From: Ceratothoa steindachneri
Lineage: Eukaryota; Arthropoda; Malacostraca; Isopoda; Cymothoidae
Assembly (NCBI GenBank): GCA_963969495.1
Contig: OZ018331.1
Coordinates: 146,849,845 to 146,913,844 of the forward strand
DNA: 64,000 nucleotides
Direction of reading: 5' to 3'
Made by a program: the position numbers and the translations under genes. Shown here one piece after another: positions 1 through 12,152 of the stretch; positions within the stretch are counted from its first letter, which is position 1, and each line of letters starts with the position of its first letter. The notes beneath the pieces were generated by a model that saw only the letters and a list, made by a program, of their open reading frames with translations, searched no databases and was not told the DNA's origin.

Positions 1-1375
1 GATATTAACGATCAGCTGCCTCCTGACATGAAGTGTCCGTTGCAGCAGCTACTGATTCACTTCGGAGTCGTGATCTCAGAGAGTCCTGGCGGTGACGCGG
101 AGTACGAACATAACATTATACTCACTACCAAGGAGCCCGTATGTTCCAAGCCGCACCGATTTCCCATCCATTTAAGAGATTATTTCAACGCCGAATTCGA
201 AGATTTGTTAAAATTAAACTTACTAGAATCCTCGGAGTTGAGTTACTGCTGTTCTATTCTAATGGTCAACAAATCAGACAGGTCATATCGCCTGTGCGTC
301 GATTTTCGAAAGCTTACCTCGTTAACGTGTTCGATGCCAAGCCTATTCCCCTTATTGACCAAAACCTCCTTTTATTTGAAGAGACCAAATTCATCAGGGA
401 ATTAGACCTAGGTACGACCTACTATCAGATTCCACTTACAGAAGGAGTAAAGAGATATAAGGCTTTTCGCACGGACAAGGGATTAATGCAATTCGGCCGG
501 AACCGCTTTGGCCTGGTGATGGCTTGTAGTAGCTACAACCATATGCTGCTGAGAATATTTGATGGATTGTTGAAGGTTACCTTTTACTTCGACAACATCT
601 ACTTAGCAACTGGGGATTGGGACCAGCACTTGGTCGCCCTCCAATACATGCTGCATCGACTGCGTGAGCATGGCCTTACCATCAGCACCAGCAAGTGCCA
701 TTTTGCCTTTAGCATTAATCAACTATCTTTGTTTTAACATCGGGGACAACCAAACGAACCCCTAAGAAGGACAAAATCCGCGTCTCTGTGTATATGCCAC
801 TTCCAACCAATAATAAGCAGTTGAGATCGTTGATGAGATCTGCTTCATTCGCCTCGCTTTTTGCCTTCCTGTGCGACCTCCTAAAGAAAAAGTCCCCCGA
901 ATACCTTGTCTGGACCCTGTTAACCGTCGCCCACTTCAATCAGTTGAAGAGAAATTTAGCGTCCGCACCTATTCTCCGTCTCTCGAACCCTAACAAGCCT
1001 TTTGTTTTAGGCCCAACGCAGGTAAGGAAGGGATAGACTGTGTCCTCCCCTAATATGGTGATAATGGTGAAAGCTTCCGCGTTGCGTACACGAGTCGTAG
1101 GCTACTTTCTCGCGAAAAAAATTATGCCGTCATCGAGCGAGAGGCCCTTGCCATAATATGGGCAAACAAAAATATACGATGTACCTCTTTGGTAAAGAAT
1201 TCCTTATTAAGACCGATAACAAGCCCCTCTTACATTTGCGAAATGTGAAAAAAACAATAATGGTAGGCTTATGCGCTGGAGCTTATTCCTCCAGGAATTT
1301 CAATTTTAGATTGTATATATCAAAGGATCAGGGAATTTCGTCGCTGATATCCTGAGTAGAAACCGCTTAAAGGCT
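1..1375 (+). mobile_element. Degraded Ty3/gypsy-type pol fragment (reverse transcriptase + RNase H)
   Basis: Four consecutive plus-strand reading frames, open from the window edge, translate in order into a Ty3/gypsy polymerase. Positions 1-405 carry the fingers with YRLCVDFRKL. Positions 330-737 carry the palm, with LDLGTTYYQIPL and FGLVMA. Positions 788-1,036 carry the connection region, with NNKQLRSLM and LASAPILRLSNPNKPFVL. Positions 1,135-1,370 carry RNase H, with KYTMYLFGKEF, KTDNKPLLHL and a closing ADILSR. At least three frameshifts separate them, so the gene is dead. The catalytic YxDD box reads YFDN near position 590, losing the second aspartate. No integrase follows the RNase H remnant. 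The 5' part, presumably gag and protease, lies outside the window. Family assignment is secure from motif order; the lineage within Ty3/gypsy is not determined. Confidence 0.85.
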
Positions 1376-2482
1376 AGCTCAACTTTTAATATTTCTAAAT
1401 TTTATGATTGATTTTTTTTCTTTTAGCATGTTTGTATATATATAGTAGTAAATATCTCTGTTCGTGAACTAAAAACGATCCTAAACTCTTTGTATTGTCT
1501 GACTTAATTGATTTCCTTGTATTATATATTTCCTCTTGTATTTGTTCCTGTCTTACTTATCTTTGGGTTTTTTTGTGCGTGTATTATTTGCTTGTATAGT
1601 TCTATGTCGTTAGTGACATAAGGTGATCGAGCCTCCGTTTGAAAGTAACATTAGTCCTTGTACGTCAATATTCTCTTAGTCATGTATCAATTTATTTATT
1701 CCTTCTTTGTATACCTGGATACTCGTTGCATCTAAATATGCCTTAGCCACTTGAGTTCGTTCGAACTAGGGTCAGGTATCCCCCATTGTTTGTTCATCCC
1801 CTGAGTTGGGGCAAATTTGGACGCTTTACCCTCATCCAGCGATTGTGGGTGAGAGTTTCGGCCTACTTATGTATTTTTCACAGAACAGAGACAACCTAGC
1901 ACAAAAAGAAAATGTCCCCAGACGCAGTTATATCATAAAATGAAATAAGAATATTAATGTAGATAATTTGAAGTTACTGGCGATATATAAAAATGCGCCT
2001 GCCTTTAGGAATTAAGAATTAATTTTCATAATACTAAGATACACTTCACTTAAATCAAATTGAACTGTGGGTCTCTTACTTTTGTATGATTTAATTAGTC
2101 ACCCAAACAATCTGCGCCTGTTAATAACTACCGTTAAAATAACATAACTTTAAAATTAAAACAACCAACCGATGTCTAATCAGAACAAAAGATTTGCTTA
2201 CCTTTTGTATTTCGTTTTGATAATCTCTACTCTAAGATATGTTTAAATAGGTTTAATAATATTTTCTTTAAAGTTTTAATAATTCTTTATTTTTATTGAA
2301 TATTTGCAAATGCAATATTTTTTTCTAGTATGTAGTGTTTTTCCAATCTCTGTGAATTCTATAACTCCATGTTCTATTTTTTGTCTTCCCTCATTCTATA
2401 GTATTCGTTTTTTGTTTTCTGAATCTAATATGAATCAAATATTTTTTCACTTTATACATATAAATTTTCTTTTTTTTTGTAT
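1376..2482. other. AT-rich non-coding stretch after the gypsy fragment
   Basis: No convincing coding sequence. A GC-richer patch at about 1,740-1,870 might be a remnant of the retrotransposon's 3' untranslated region or LTR, but no second LTR copy is in the window for comparison. The rest is T- and A-rich. Confidence 0.5.
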
Positions 2483-3500
2483 TACAATCATGGTCAAAAG
2501 TATTGACACCATCACCTTTTTTCCTATAAGAAAATTATTAGAACTAATCAAAGTTACCTTTTTTTAGTATGTTTTTAACATAATTAGAAGGTTAAAGATT
2601 AAACAAATTAGAACTAAAACCAACTTTGTTAATAAATACAGTCAAGTGATGCGCGCAATCAATATTTACATACAATGATGACTAGTTTTTCAGGAATGCT
2701 TTAATTCCTTTTGTCATGCTGGAGACAAATTGAGATAAGATATTGAGTGGTATTGCTCCGTTATTTTTCAATCAAAACCAGCCGTTGTTTGATGGTTTCT
2801 GTTTATCAAGCCTGTTTGATTATCACTCACAAAATCTTAAATTGCATCAAGGTTGCCAAAGATCGATGTTATTAAGTTTTTATTAGTTTTCTGTTGTGAG
2901 AAGGTACGACATCATGCTGAAAAATTCAGCTCTCACTCGTAAATTGGGTCTGAACTGTTGGCAAAGGGGCCGAATGAAGCATGTTTGGTACCAATTTGAA
3001 TTCATGATAATGAACTTAGGGAAAATTGATAGTACTACAGTTCCCTTTTAACAGCCCCAATTATGGAGAGTTTCCGGATGAATCACCGTGTGTACCACAC
3101 AGGAACCATGAAAAAGCTCTAATGTTCTCGTTCTAATGAACGAATTTCCAGAAGCTCCAAACAAGCAGAAGTGAGCTGCAGTATAACATATCACTTTTCC
3201 CGCTATTCAATAGTTCAGGACGAACTCATGGTGTTCATTTAAAGCTCATGGACACCCAGGGTATACCACATGAATGTAAAACGTCTTTTTAAAGCTATGA
3301 TCCTAAAGATGGTGTTCCTTGATGCCATTACCGAGAGATACTATCTTCTTGCATTTCATGCTGCTTTGGTGCAGAACCACAAAGATCGCAAACTATTCTT
3401 TAGTGACAACCATTTAATTTTACCACAAATTTAGAAAATACACTTGCATATAATTACATAGCATCATTCATTTAGCCCATATTCGTCATAATTGTACCTT
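2483..3500 (-). mobile_element. Tc1-like DNA transposon fossil
   Basis: At 2,483-2,510 a TA is followed by a sequence beginning CAATCATGGTCAAAAG, which closely resembles the terminal inverted repeat start of many Tc1 elements. Reading the minus strand inward, transposase remnants appear in the correct order. LFGASGNSFIR (around 3,165-3,135) corresponds to the block after the first catalytic aspartate. FQHD..PSHNRKLIKT (around 2,925-2,880) carries the second aspartate. LSQFVSSMTKGIKAFLKN (around 2,745-2,690) matches the usual Tc1 C-terminal helix. Stops and frameshifts interrupt every part. The far terminal repeat near 3.5 kb was not located, so the right boundary is approximate. A related but separate copy lies at 16.56-16.90 kb. 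Confidence 0.6.
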
Positions 3501-3884
3501 TTTGATTGAATATCAAAGCTCGAGTGATCAAATTCCCATCTAACAACTACAGAACCAGAGCGCGATTTTAGATTCAGCGAAGGAAGTCAGTTTTTTTAAT
3601 TAATTTTGAAATGTTTTTTTTCAATAAAACTAGAATAATATAAATCTTAGAATAATTATTGGAAGCGTAAATTTTAAAAAAGAATGAATAAAACTTTGTC
3701 CATAACTGTATGTATTTCTTGTTAAATAAATTTTCAAATTTTATGCCCTGAAAATTAGCTATGAGTATCGAAACGTTCACGTAAATAAAGCGCTCACAAA
3801 CTTGAGTATCTGTAATTCTCCTAGTGATCAACTTATTATATAAAATGATCAAGATTTATTTATCGAAAAAATGGAAAAACATAT

Positions 3885-4640
3885 TTACTGGTCATGAGAA
3901 ATTAATATTTGATATAACATCCTTATGCCTTAATAACGACCGTAAGTTTTTTTGTAAGAGATTGATGCACTTTTCGGGAGAGATTTATTTCACTCCTCGC
4001 CAAAATTTGCCTAATCACAATGTTGGGAGTGCATCTCTTGTGTATAAGCTTCTTCAGCTCTTTTCATTAATGTTTGACGGATTTCAAATCTTGGATTCCA
4101 AAACGCCTCTTGAGTAGAGTGACGTGGTGTCGTCCTATGTAATTCTGGGGAGATTTAATGGTATGTTTTGGATCGTTATTTGCTGGAAAGTGAAACGCCT
4201 TACAACTCCCAATTTCCGTAGCATTTGTTACAAGTTTAGATCAGATTTTGCTGATAGTTTTCTTTTATCAAATTCAATACACAAGTGCCAATAATAATGA
4301 CACACTCTCATAATAAAATTGAACCCTCTCTGTTTTAGAGTAGGAACAATATCCATGTCTATTAGGGCTTTGCCAGATCTCTGCCTAACGTATATTTTGC
4401 AGTTTCTACTAAAGAGCTCAATTTTTCTCGCTCATCTGACCATAGAATTTTATCTAATTTAGTTGTCTATCACTCAGATGCTCGTTATGAATTACCAAAC
4501 GTCAATCTTTATGAGCTCTCTTCACTTTAGGCGTCTCTCTAACGACACGTCCAGGAAATTCACCATTGACAGCAGCAAGCGGTCGTAGAAATGCGTTCTA
4601 CTGCATAAAAACAACCAATTTTCATTTGTAGCCCCCGCTC
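3885..4640 (-). pseudogene. Tc1-like transposase pseudogene, copy A
   Basis: On the minus strand the degenerate translation follows the Tc1 transposase order. TPKVKRAHKD...RLVIHNEHL (around 4,560-4,490) leads into LWSDERE (around 4,450), which contains the first catalytic aspartate. FQQNNDPKHT (around 4,190-4,165) matches the second-aspartate box FQQDNDPKHT, here with D replaced by N. ECINLL..LRSLLRHKD (around 3,975-3,925) matches the C-terminal region. Many in-frame stops and frameshifts show an old, inactive copy. The transposase would have cut and pasted the element at TA dinucleotides. Terminal repeats are not evident; the sharp left edge of the shared repeat at 3,885 may mark one end of the element. 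Confidence 0.75.
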
Positions 4641-5031
4641 ATTCGACTACACTGAACGAGAAGTACGAAGGGATGAAGTACGTGCTGAAGAAATTAGATA
4701 TGTGTGGTTGATTTGTGTTAAGCTGAAGATACTTAGCTTTTTGGGGAGGGCAACATTCCGGTTTCAGCAATTACTACTGCTTTCTATGGATGTTGCATAG
4801 TAAAGACTGAGCTCAGCATTACACGAAGAACTAATGGCCTATAGGGTAGGAATTGATGGCATGCATAGCATGGAATACTTTTCCAATCGCTGCATATCGA
4901 GATTGACTTGATGAAACAGTTCACTAAAGCTCGAGGCAATGATGGTGGCTGCTTCACTTACTTGTGCCACGTTTTTCCAGGCTTGATTATGGAGAAATTG
5001 AATGCTTGCCTTATTTACGGTCCTCAACTCC
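3885..5031. repeat. Composite interspersed repeat, copy A
   Basis: This segment is collinear with 39,173-40,351. The first 69 bases differ at only two positions by eye, and similarity continues to ...TCCTCAACTCC in both. The unit holds a minus-strand Tc1 transposase fossil followed by the start of a plus-strand conserved protein fragment. Copy A continues into the rest of that protein after the repeat ends; copy B does not. Copy B also holds about 33 extra bases near 40,165-40,198. The two copies lie 35 kb apart in the same orientation. Confidence 0.85.
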
Positions 5032-5420
5032 GTAAGCTCATCAGAGATACAGAGTTTGAAATTCGTTAAAAGAAGTCGAACACGAAGCATGGAAGACTTT
5101 TTTCTGATCACGAAGAAACTTCTTGGCAACAAGAAGGCCATTGACTACCCCAAAACTGTCACCAATATGCTTACTGGTTTTCGAAACCTCTGATGCAAAA
5201 TGAGGATCAAAATGTATTATTATTCTCAAATATGAATCGGTTTCCTGAGAATTATGAAGTAATGAACAAAGAGCATGGGCAGAGATTCCATCAGGACAAG
5301 AAAAAGATGCAGAACAGGTATCGGGAACGCTGAGATGCAGTCATGATGGTTGATTACTATTGGACTGGGGAAGAGACATCCGTCCGCTAAGCATTTTACG
5401 AGTTTAAAGAAACGTAAGTT
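4866..5420 (+). pseudogene. C-terminal fragment of a repeat-associated uncharacterised conserved protein
   Basis: Joining frames by eye, this stretch reads in the order of a large, uncharacterised protein family I recognise from many arthropod genomes. It shows LHIEIDLMKQFTK, then GGCFTYL..VFPGL.MEKL, then IYGPQLR.LIRDTEFE, then KLLGNKKAIDYPKTVTNML. The best-preserved block is NRFPENYEVMNKEHGQRFHQ followed by D at about 5,230-5,300, and the last part is DAVMMVDYYW. The usual family wording there is FPENLG.VSDEHGERFHQD...DYCW. Function is unknown to me, and the family often occurs in multiple dispersed copies. The copy is broken: premature stops at 5,068 and 5,330 and at least two frame changes. 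The first 165 bases are shared with 40,190-40,351, and a possible N-terminal piece of the same family lies near 18.8 kb. Confidence 0.6.
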
Positions 5421-7419
5421 CAATCCCTGAATTTGAACAATGATGAGCTAACATCCAATTTACATCTACTTACCTTTACACAAATCAATTTTTGTAACAA
5501 TTAATTAATATAGTGAGGTAGAAAACGATGTTTTGCTCTTAAAAACCTAACTTTGCTAAAAATTAATTAAAACCAAGAGAAAATGTCAAAAATGTAATCG
5601 ATTTAGTTATAATATCAGATTGTATAAAAGTTCCCTCAGCAAAAATGCAAATCTGATCAGAGGAAATGACTATCATTTTCCGGATTCAGCGATGAAGAAT
5701 CGTCGCATATCAGTTGAAAAACTTTAGACCATTTAAAATTTGTTTTTGTAACCTAGTTCTAATGACAGCGTCACCTGACAACAATTTACAAATCTTGCAT
5801 GTAAACTAGAATCTAACCCGCAATTCTAAAACGTCCTAGTTTTCTCAATAATCATTTTGAATACGTTATAAAAAATTTCTGGAGTCGGTTTATCTGAAAA
5901 ATATTTAAGGAAACCATTGATATAAATGCTACCCATGATAACTATTGCACTCTCATAATATTTACTTGTATACAAACCATTATTTATTTACTATAATTTC
6001 CGGTTCTAAATTATTTAAATAAAATCAACAGAGAACAGAATTTCCCTGCTACAATATAACCTCAAAAATCGGATTCCAGCTTAACATTTATACAATTGAG
6101 ACCTAACGTTGTCTATAATTATATACGCAGCGGTGTATATACATACATATATGTGCGGCTCAATACCAGAAAATTTAAGTGGCCTTTTTAATTATAATCA
6201 CAAAGAATGAACTTGATCAAGTTTCAGGTTTTCAAGAAAATGACTGAGTCAGACGAACTAGTCGCCCGATATTGGAGACCATAAACTTGAAATTTACAGC
6301 CAAGTAAAGTAAACGGACTTAAAAGCAATTGCTCACTGTAAACTAATTTAGCCTTAAGGGGATGATAGGGGAAAGGTTGTTTTATAAGTGCCGTACCTAC
6401 CCTCATTATGCCCTCTAAAACATTACCAGCAGGTATCTCTGTAGCTATATACATATATCCTACCTATTCTCCTTTTCTTCACCTTCAGAACTTTCTTTCC
6501 CTAACTCTCATTGCAAACCTTCTGACTTTTAAGCCGCCGTTGCTAATGCACCTCAAATTCGAGAATAAAACAATACAGAAACACTTAGGCAGAAACAAGC
6601 AAAACTATATCACAAATTTCGAAAACAGGTTTAAATTCAGGTTTTAACTTAGATATACTAAATGAAAAATACCAAACTCGGTTTACTGAGCCAAGACAAA
6701 ACCTCTTTCAATTAAGAAAGAAATGAGTCAAAACGCTTTTAAATCGATATTGAGGACTTCGGATTCGCGCCGAGTAACTTTGTTGCACCAAAAGGTAGAA
6801 GTAAACAAATGAAGTTATAGTAGATTTGCCTTGATAATTCTGTTGTTTTGTAGCTATGATGTTGCCTAATCCAGGGTATACAATTAATATTCATATATCG
6901 CCTTAAACCAACTTACTTATACAAATACACAGAGGATAATTAATCAAATCAAGGCATATCTCATAAATAACACGAGGATTCACAATTTTCGTCACCATTT
7001 GTAAAAACGAACCAAGGAGGGATTTCTACTTACCATAGACTAATTATCCTGGGAACACATAAAGGGTTGACACCCGCTCAATCTCTCCTTAAGGGAAATT
7101 GTTCTTAGAGCTAAACGTGTTGCTTGTTTTCCGCCAGCAATATGAGCGAATAAAGCACACAGTCTCAGTCGAGGTAAAAGATATGCCCTATTTTCCTCTA
7201 GTTAAAACCTGAAATCTGAGACCAAACGCTCTTTTAGAAAGGTTAAAGTAGATCTAATGAGAATAGGAATAGGTAACTTTAAGAAGTGGTAGCTGTTAGT
7301 GTAATATTATTGCAATGTTTGGAAGTTAGTTAGTAAATGCCCAGTGACGGGCCAAGAATTTAAAAAGCCCCATTCAAAGAGATAATTATTATTGTTAGGT
7401 ATACAATGGATCTTAAAGA
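5421..7419. other. AT-rich intergenic sequence, no feature recognised
   Basis: I see no coding sequence, RNA gene or repeat that I can name. Short open frames (for example 6,224-6,647) have no recognisable motif and are consistent with chance. Confidence 0.5.
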
Positions 7420-7765
7420 ACAAAGATTTCGGATTATGTGATTATAGATTAATCAAAGTTGCGATGCTTCGAATCACCCATTTCTTTCCTCTGTTGAACC
7501 TACTCCGGAAGGAACAGATATTCACAGGACACTACGAAACTAAATTCGTGATATTGGACTAAATTTAGTTATATATCACAACTCGCATAATCATTCCAAG
7601 TGGAATTAAATATTCAGAACAAAAATTTCCATGACCGCAAGAAATTTAGTTGAGCAATATTACTTTATTGGCAATTTAACAAAGGCTTTTCTCTAAAAAA
7701 AATAATAATTAGGAATATTTGGTCGCGTGAACTTTGAGAGAAATTAAAACCGTGAAATTCGGTCA
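7420..7765 (+). repeat. Direct repeat, left copy
   Basis: Aligns by eye with 8,590-8,938 along its whole length. Shared blocks include GATGCTTCGAATCAC, CTCCGGAAGGAACAGAT, GATATTGGACTAAATTTAG, CATAATCATTCCAAGT and AAAACCGTGAAATT. Substitutions and small indels are scattered, so the duplication is old. The two copies bracket about 0.8 kb. The arrangement could be the long terminal repeats of a short non-autonomous element, or a local tandem duplication. I see no coding capacity, primer-binding site or clear TG...CA ends. Confidence 0.8.
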
Positions 7766-8589
7766 TGATTTTTTATTAACTAGTATCGGTCTTAACTAGA
7801 AACTTTGCTACAATCCTCTGTACCGCACATCAAAAACTCGACATTACTCGTTAGGTTTCTTGAATAGACGTACCTTTTTGAATCCACTCACATATTTTCC
7901 ATAGGATTCAGGTCTTATATTCCTGGTATTTATTTCAAAACATTAATTTTAGAATGTTCAAACCATAACTCATGTTTTGAAAGTTTTCGCTTGAAAGAAA
8001 AAACTGCAATCCCAAATGCAATAGTTTACTTGCTTATTATAGTAAGGCTTCTATCAAAATTGCCAAATAATCTTTTTTTTGCATTTTTCCATCGATTTTA
8101 CAGAGGATTGGGAACATTATTATCAAAGGAACCCAATAAAATCCTACTTCCCCTTCCATGTTTTTGGGCTGGTATGATGTTTTTTCAAAAGAACTGTTCA
8201 CGAGGACTCCTATCTCAATTCAAGGAAATTCCTTCTTCAAGAGATTCCTTATTTCTCTTCAATTTTAAGCGACGTGAGAAGAATTTAGGGAAAAAATAAT
8301 ATGACTGAACCCCCTTATCTTAATCCAGAAAATTATGGAGCATCATAAAGTTTTTGCATATATAATTCAATTCAACTATTCATTTACGAATTGTAAGATG
8401 CATATGTAACATTTTAATCTCTATTTATATATATTATCGTACTAATTCGGGTAAGTCTATATTTTTAAGAGAGATAAATAGAAACGAGGGTTAGACACTT
8501 CTGAGTACTCTAGTGTTTTTTGTACACTATCTGCCAAAGAATTTGAGGATAAATTCATACAAACTTCTAAATTTGAGAGTAAGTAATGC
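7766..8589. other. Spacer between the direct repeats
   Basis: AT-rich. One open frame of 102 codons at 7,991-8,299 has a hydrophobic N-terminal half and a basic tail but no recognised domain and no homologous counterpart in the window. Treated as probably non-coding. Confidence 0.4.
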
Positions 8590-8938
8590 AAAGATTTCTT
8601 ATTATGTGAAAATAGATTATTCCAAGTTACGATGCTTCGAATCACTTATTTCTTTCCTGTGTTGATCTTACTCCGGAAGGAACAGATGTTCACAGGGCAC
8701 TACGAAACCAAACTTCGTTTATTTAGTCAAGTGATATTGGACTAAATTTAGTTATATATCACAATTCACATAATCATTCCAAGTAGAATCAAATATTCAG
8801 AAAAAAATGTTCCATGCCGCAAGAAATTTAGTTCAGCAATATTACAGTATTAGGATTTGAACAAAAGCTCCTTTCTAAAAAAGTAATAATACTATTTGGC
8901 CGCATAAGCTTTGCGAGATTTTAAAACCGTGAAATTTG
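8590..8938 (+). repeat. Direct repeat, right copy
   Basis: Second copy of the repeat at 7,420-7,765, in the same orientation. It carries a short insertion relative to the left copy near 8,717-8,733. Both copies end at the shared AAAACCGTGAAATT block, after which similarity stops. Confidence 0.8.
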
Positions 8939-11273
8939 TTAAGAAATGGTTTGTGAGAGCAGCAGTACTCTCGACCGTGCTGTATGACCCCTCCCCTAGT
9001 ATTCCCATTATAATTTACAGTCATTCATGTATAGTTATTTTGGCAGCGATATCGAAACAGTGATAAAATTTTAAAAGTTTAAAAGATTAAATATTTAGAG
9101 AGAAAAGTGATATAACTTTACTGACGTTGTCTAATAAAACGTTTTCAAGGGCCATTCGAGGAGAAAACTTCATCAAATACGATTTAAAATTTGTTGTGGG
9201 GCATTTTTTCCATAGGCTACTTGTGCATTACATTCGCTTTCCAACACTCTTCCTCTCCTTATTATTTCTCGTCGATTCTTCACTTTTAGTCATTATCCTC
9301 TCTTCCTTATTTCCTGAGTATTTTACCACATATTTATTCCCTAATTAAGATTGAGCCTGTTAACCAACAGTCATAACTAGAACCCAGCTTCCGATCGGTG
9401 CTCCGTGGCAAGCCTTGGCCGCTAAAAGCGTCCTAAATCTTTTTAGCCCTCTTCAGGTAGCGGAAGTATTTTTTTCCGGACCACGAATGCAGGTAAATGT
9501 TGGATGGATCACTACAACATACATTTATATTATGCTGAAAACAGCGCTTCAATTACGCGTATTGTTAGGTAGTGAGAAAAATGGCAATAATAAATAAATA
9601 GAAAGATTAGATAATCCGACGTAATAAGAACAATACCAGACATAATTGTCTTAAACTGCCTAAATCGCCAAAAATATCTGTGGAAACAAAATCTCCTTTG
9701 ATTACGAAGCCGATGCTGTCCCTCCTTTAGCATTTTTTACCAGAGTAAGAAAGAACAAGGCTAACGTGAATGATGTAAAGAAAAAAAGTAAAAATAAATT
9801 TCATAATCAAACAAATTTTCAAGGTAATTCACCCAAAGCAGCGTTGTGTTCGATCTTTCGCCAACAAGATTAAATTACACGGATATTAAATAGCTCCCAA
9901 GAAGTTAGTAACAGGATGCTGTAGGACTTTGACTAACCAGAGAGAATATTTTTTCTTTCAGAGCAATGACTTGGCAGCTAAGTAAATTGATGATTTCTGG
10001 TCACTCTAATCCTGGACAAATTTTACTATATTTTTTGTTCTCAAAATATGTGCATATATGAATTTGAGCCAATATCCCTGGAACATCCACATAGCTCATT
10101 ATATATACATACATACATACGACTAAGCAATCATCCATTGCTCTAAAAAGGAAAATTTCAAGAAGCCTTTTTTAGAAGCTAACTTTTAACTTCAACAGAA
10201 AACGAAGAATATGAAGTTATCCGTGGTTCTTCGCCCCGGAAGGTTAAAGAACTCATGGAGACTTCTCTAGCAAATTAAAGAATTCTTCTTATTACGTTTA
10301 CATAACTACACTGACTAGAACTTTATTGTTTATATAGAAAGAAAATCAGAAAGGGCGAAGACAATGCGTCACTTCTCTACCCCAGAGATTAATCCTTTAA
10401 ACAAATGTTTTAAATTAAAGATAATTAAGTAGTAGAAAGAAATTGATCTCTCATATGTGTATATTTTCACTGCTCTGCCTCTGATAGTCAGCCATTGTTT
10501 CTATGAATTCACTTAGCATTATTTTTAACTTCGATGAGTTTAGTGAAAGAATAATCATTCTATTGAGTTTTTTAGTTATTAGTGCTTTTTCTTTACATGC
10601 GTAATCCCCATATTAAAAACTGCCCTCAAAATATTTTAACTTACGAAAGAATTATGTTCTGGTGTTTTGTCCGCCTCAATACTCCTGATATTTTGGCCTA
10701 CTCGTCCTATTTGCTGTTACAATCAATTTTACTTTAACTTCACAATTTTCATTAACCAACTTTTTCGTAAACGTAAAGCGAAGATGCGAGTCGGTTTAAA
10801 GGATTACAAAGGAAAGACATAGGGCTACACGTCGGAGAGATCTCCGCAATATGGGTAAAAAGAAAGCGAGGAGTGGTTTTATTAGAGTAATTTAAAATTG
10901 TTTTATCCTCTTCAATTAACATTTACTTTCTCTTCAGGTACTTTGCAAAGCTTATAAAAAAATTGGTAGGGATAGATAGGTTCGATATCTATTTAGGGGA
11001 TTCATTAGACTCCGATTGAAATTTTAACAATTATACTAAAAATCGTTCAACGGTGTAAAGTGTGCCCTCGGATTCCCATGCTTTCTATTTCTCATCATAG
11101 TTTATGGTGTTTACTGCAGGTCGACCCGCTTCGAGGCTACCATTTTTGGTCTAAACTTTTGTAACCTACCAGTCTATTCTGCATATGGGAAGCGAATCAT
11201 CCCCCCTATTGTGTCCCACTTCCTTTAACTCCCTTCGGACTAAATAAATGGGGCCGTGAGCCCTTTTAAGTTA
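8939..11273. other. AT-rich intergenic sequence, no feature recognised
   Basis: No coding or RNA feature identified. It contains a short TA/CA-type simple run around 10,096-10,120. A 73-codon open frame at 9,127-9,348 is leucine- and phenylalanine-rich without a recognised family. The mariner remnant begins abruptly at the right end. Confidence 0.5.
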
Positions 11274-12090
11274 TTAATGTGGCCCGTGTGGAGAGTATTA
11301 TCCTCGAAAATCGACGGGTGAAGGTCGAAGAAATCGAGCGAGAACTTGGAATATCGCATGGAAGTGTTATCAATATCATCCACGAAAATTTGGCCATGCC
11401 CAAGGTCTCTGCCCGTTGGGTCCATAGAAACCTCACGCCCCATGATCGACTTCAACGTCGTCAAAGTTTGGAGGAGCTGCTGCCCCTGTACAATCAAGAC
11501 CCAGTTGGATGCGAGTCAACATAGTGACAGGTGATGAAACGTGGGTCCATCACTGGGATACCGAGACCAAGCTCGAAAGCATAGCCTGGAAACAAAGGGG
11601 CTCTCCGACCCCCATCAAGTTCTGGACCCAACCCTCAGCCGGGAAGATCATGGCCACCATCTTCTTGGATTCTGAGAGAGTTTTGATGGTGGACTATGCG
11701 CGTCGTGGAAGGACAACAATATGCCAATATTACGCCGAGAAACTGGCTGGGTTGAAGAAGTGCACCCGTCAAAAGCGGCGCGGCAAGTTGACACGCGGTG
11801 TCCTGCTCCTCTACGATAATGGCCCTGTCCACAAGGACAGAGTTCCACAAGCCTCCCTGCGCGAATGCGGATTTGAGGAGCTCAACCATCCTCCCTACAG
11901 TCCAGATCTTGCCCCTAGCGACTACTTTTTATTCCGCCAGCTCAAGGCTGTACTGCGTGGACGCCGGTTTGGATACGATGAAGATGTCCAGCTCGCCGTC
12001 CTGGAGTGGATTAAACAGCACTCGGGAGATTTCTGGTTGTCGGGAATTCGAAGCCTCAGGGACAAGTTCTATTATTGGAAAATAATAAAC
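11274..12090 (+). pseudogene. Mariner transposase pseudogene (DD34D), frameshifted
   Basis: Catalyses cut-and-paste transposition at TA sites in intact relatives. The first frame (to about 11,520) holds the second helix-turn-helix, RVKVEEIERELGISHGSV, and the linker SARWVHRNLTPHDR. A frameshift near 11,510 leads into the second frame with VTGDETWVHHW (first aspartate, around 11,530), LLLYDNGPVHK (second aspartate, around 11,815) and PPYSPDLAPSDYFLF (third aspartate, around 11,920). Thirty-four residues separate the second and third aspartates, as the mariner DD34D signature requires. LSGIRSLRDKFYYW closes the conserved part near 12,080; the usual short C-terminal tail is missing or altered. 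Defects are the lost N-terminus, the frameshift and the altered end, so the copy cannot be autonomous. Confidence 0.9.
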
Positions 12091-12152
12091 ACTTTTCCTC
12101 ATATCTCGTTTCCTAATATACGAATTGCAAAACTTATTGACTGCCCCTCGTA
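11274..12152 (+). mobile_element. Mariner-family DNA transposon, 5'-truncated, relatively young
   Basis: The transposase is recognisable from NVARVES at 11,274 to the end of the catalytic domain. The start of the gene and the 5' terminal repeat are missing: upstream sequence is unrelated, and the first helix-turn-helix that normally precedes this point is absent. At the right, 12,127-12,152 ends in CCCCTCGTA, which looks like a mariner terminal inverted repeat ending at a target TA, but no left partner exists to confirm it. GC content and coding clarity are much higher than in the Tc1 fossils, suggesting a more recent insertion. Confidence 0.85.

Noticed and set aside
1376..2482. Possible gypsy LTR
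   Set aside because: No second LTR copy, no integrase and no clear termini in the window.
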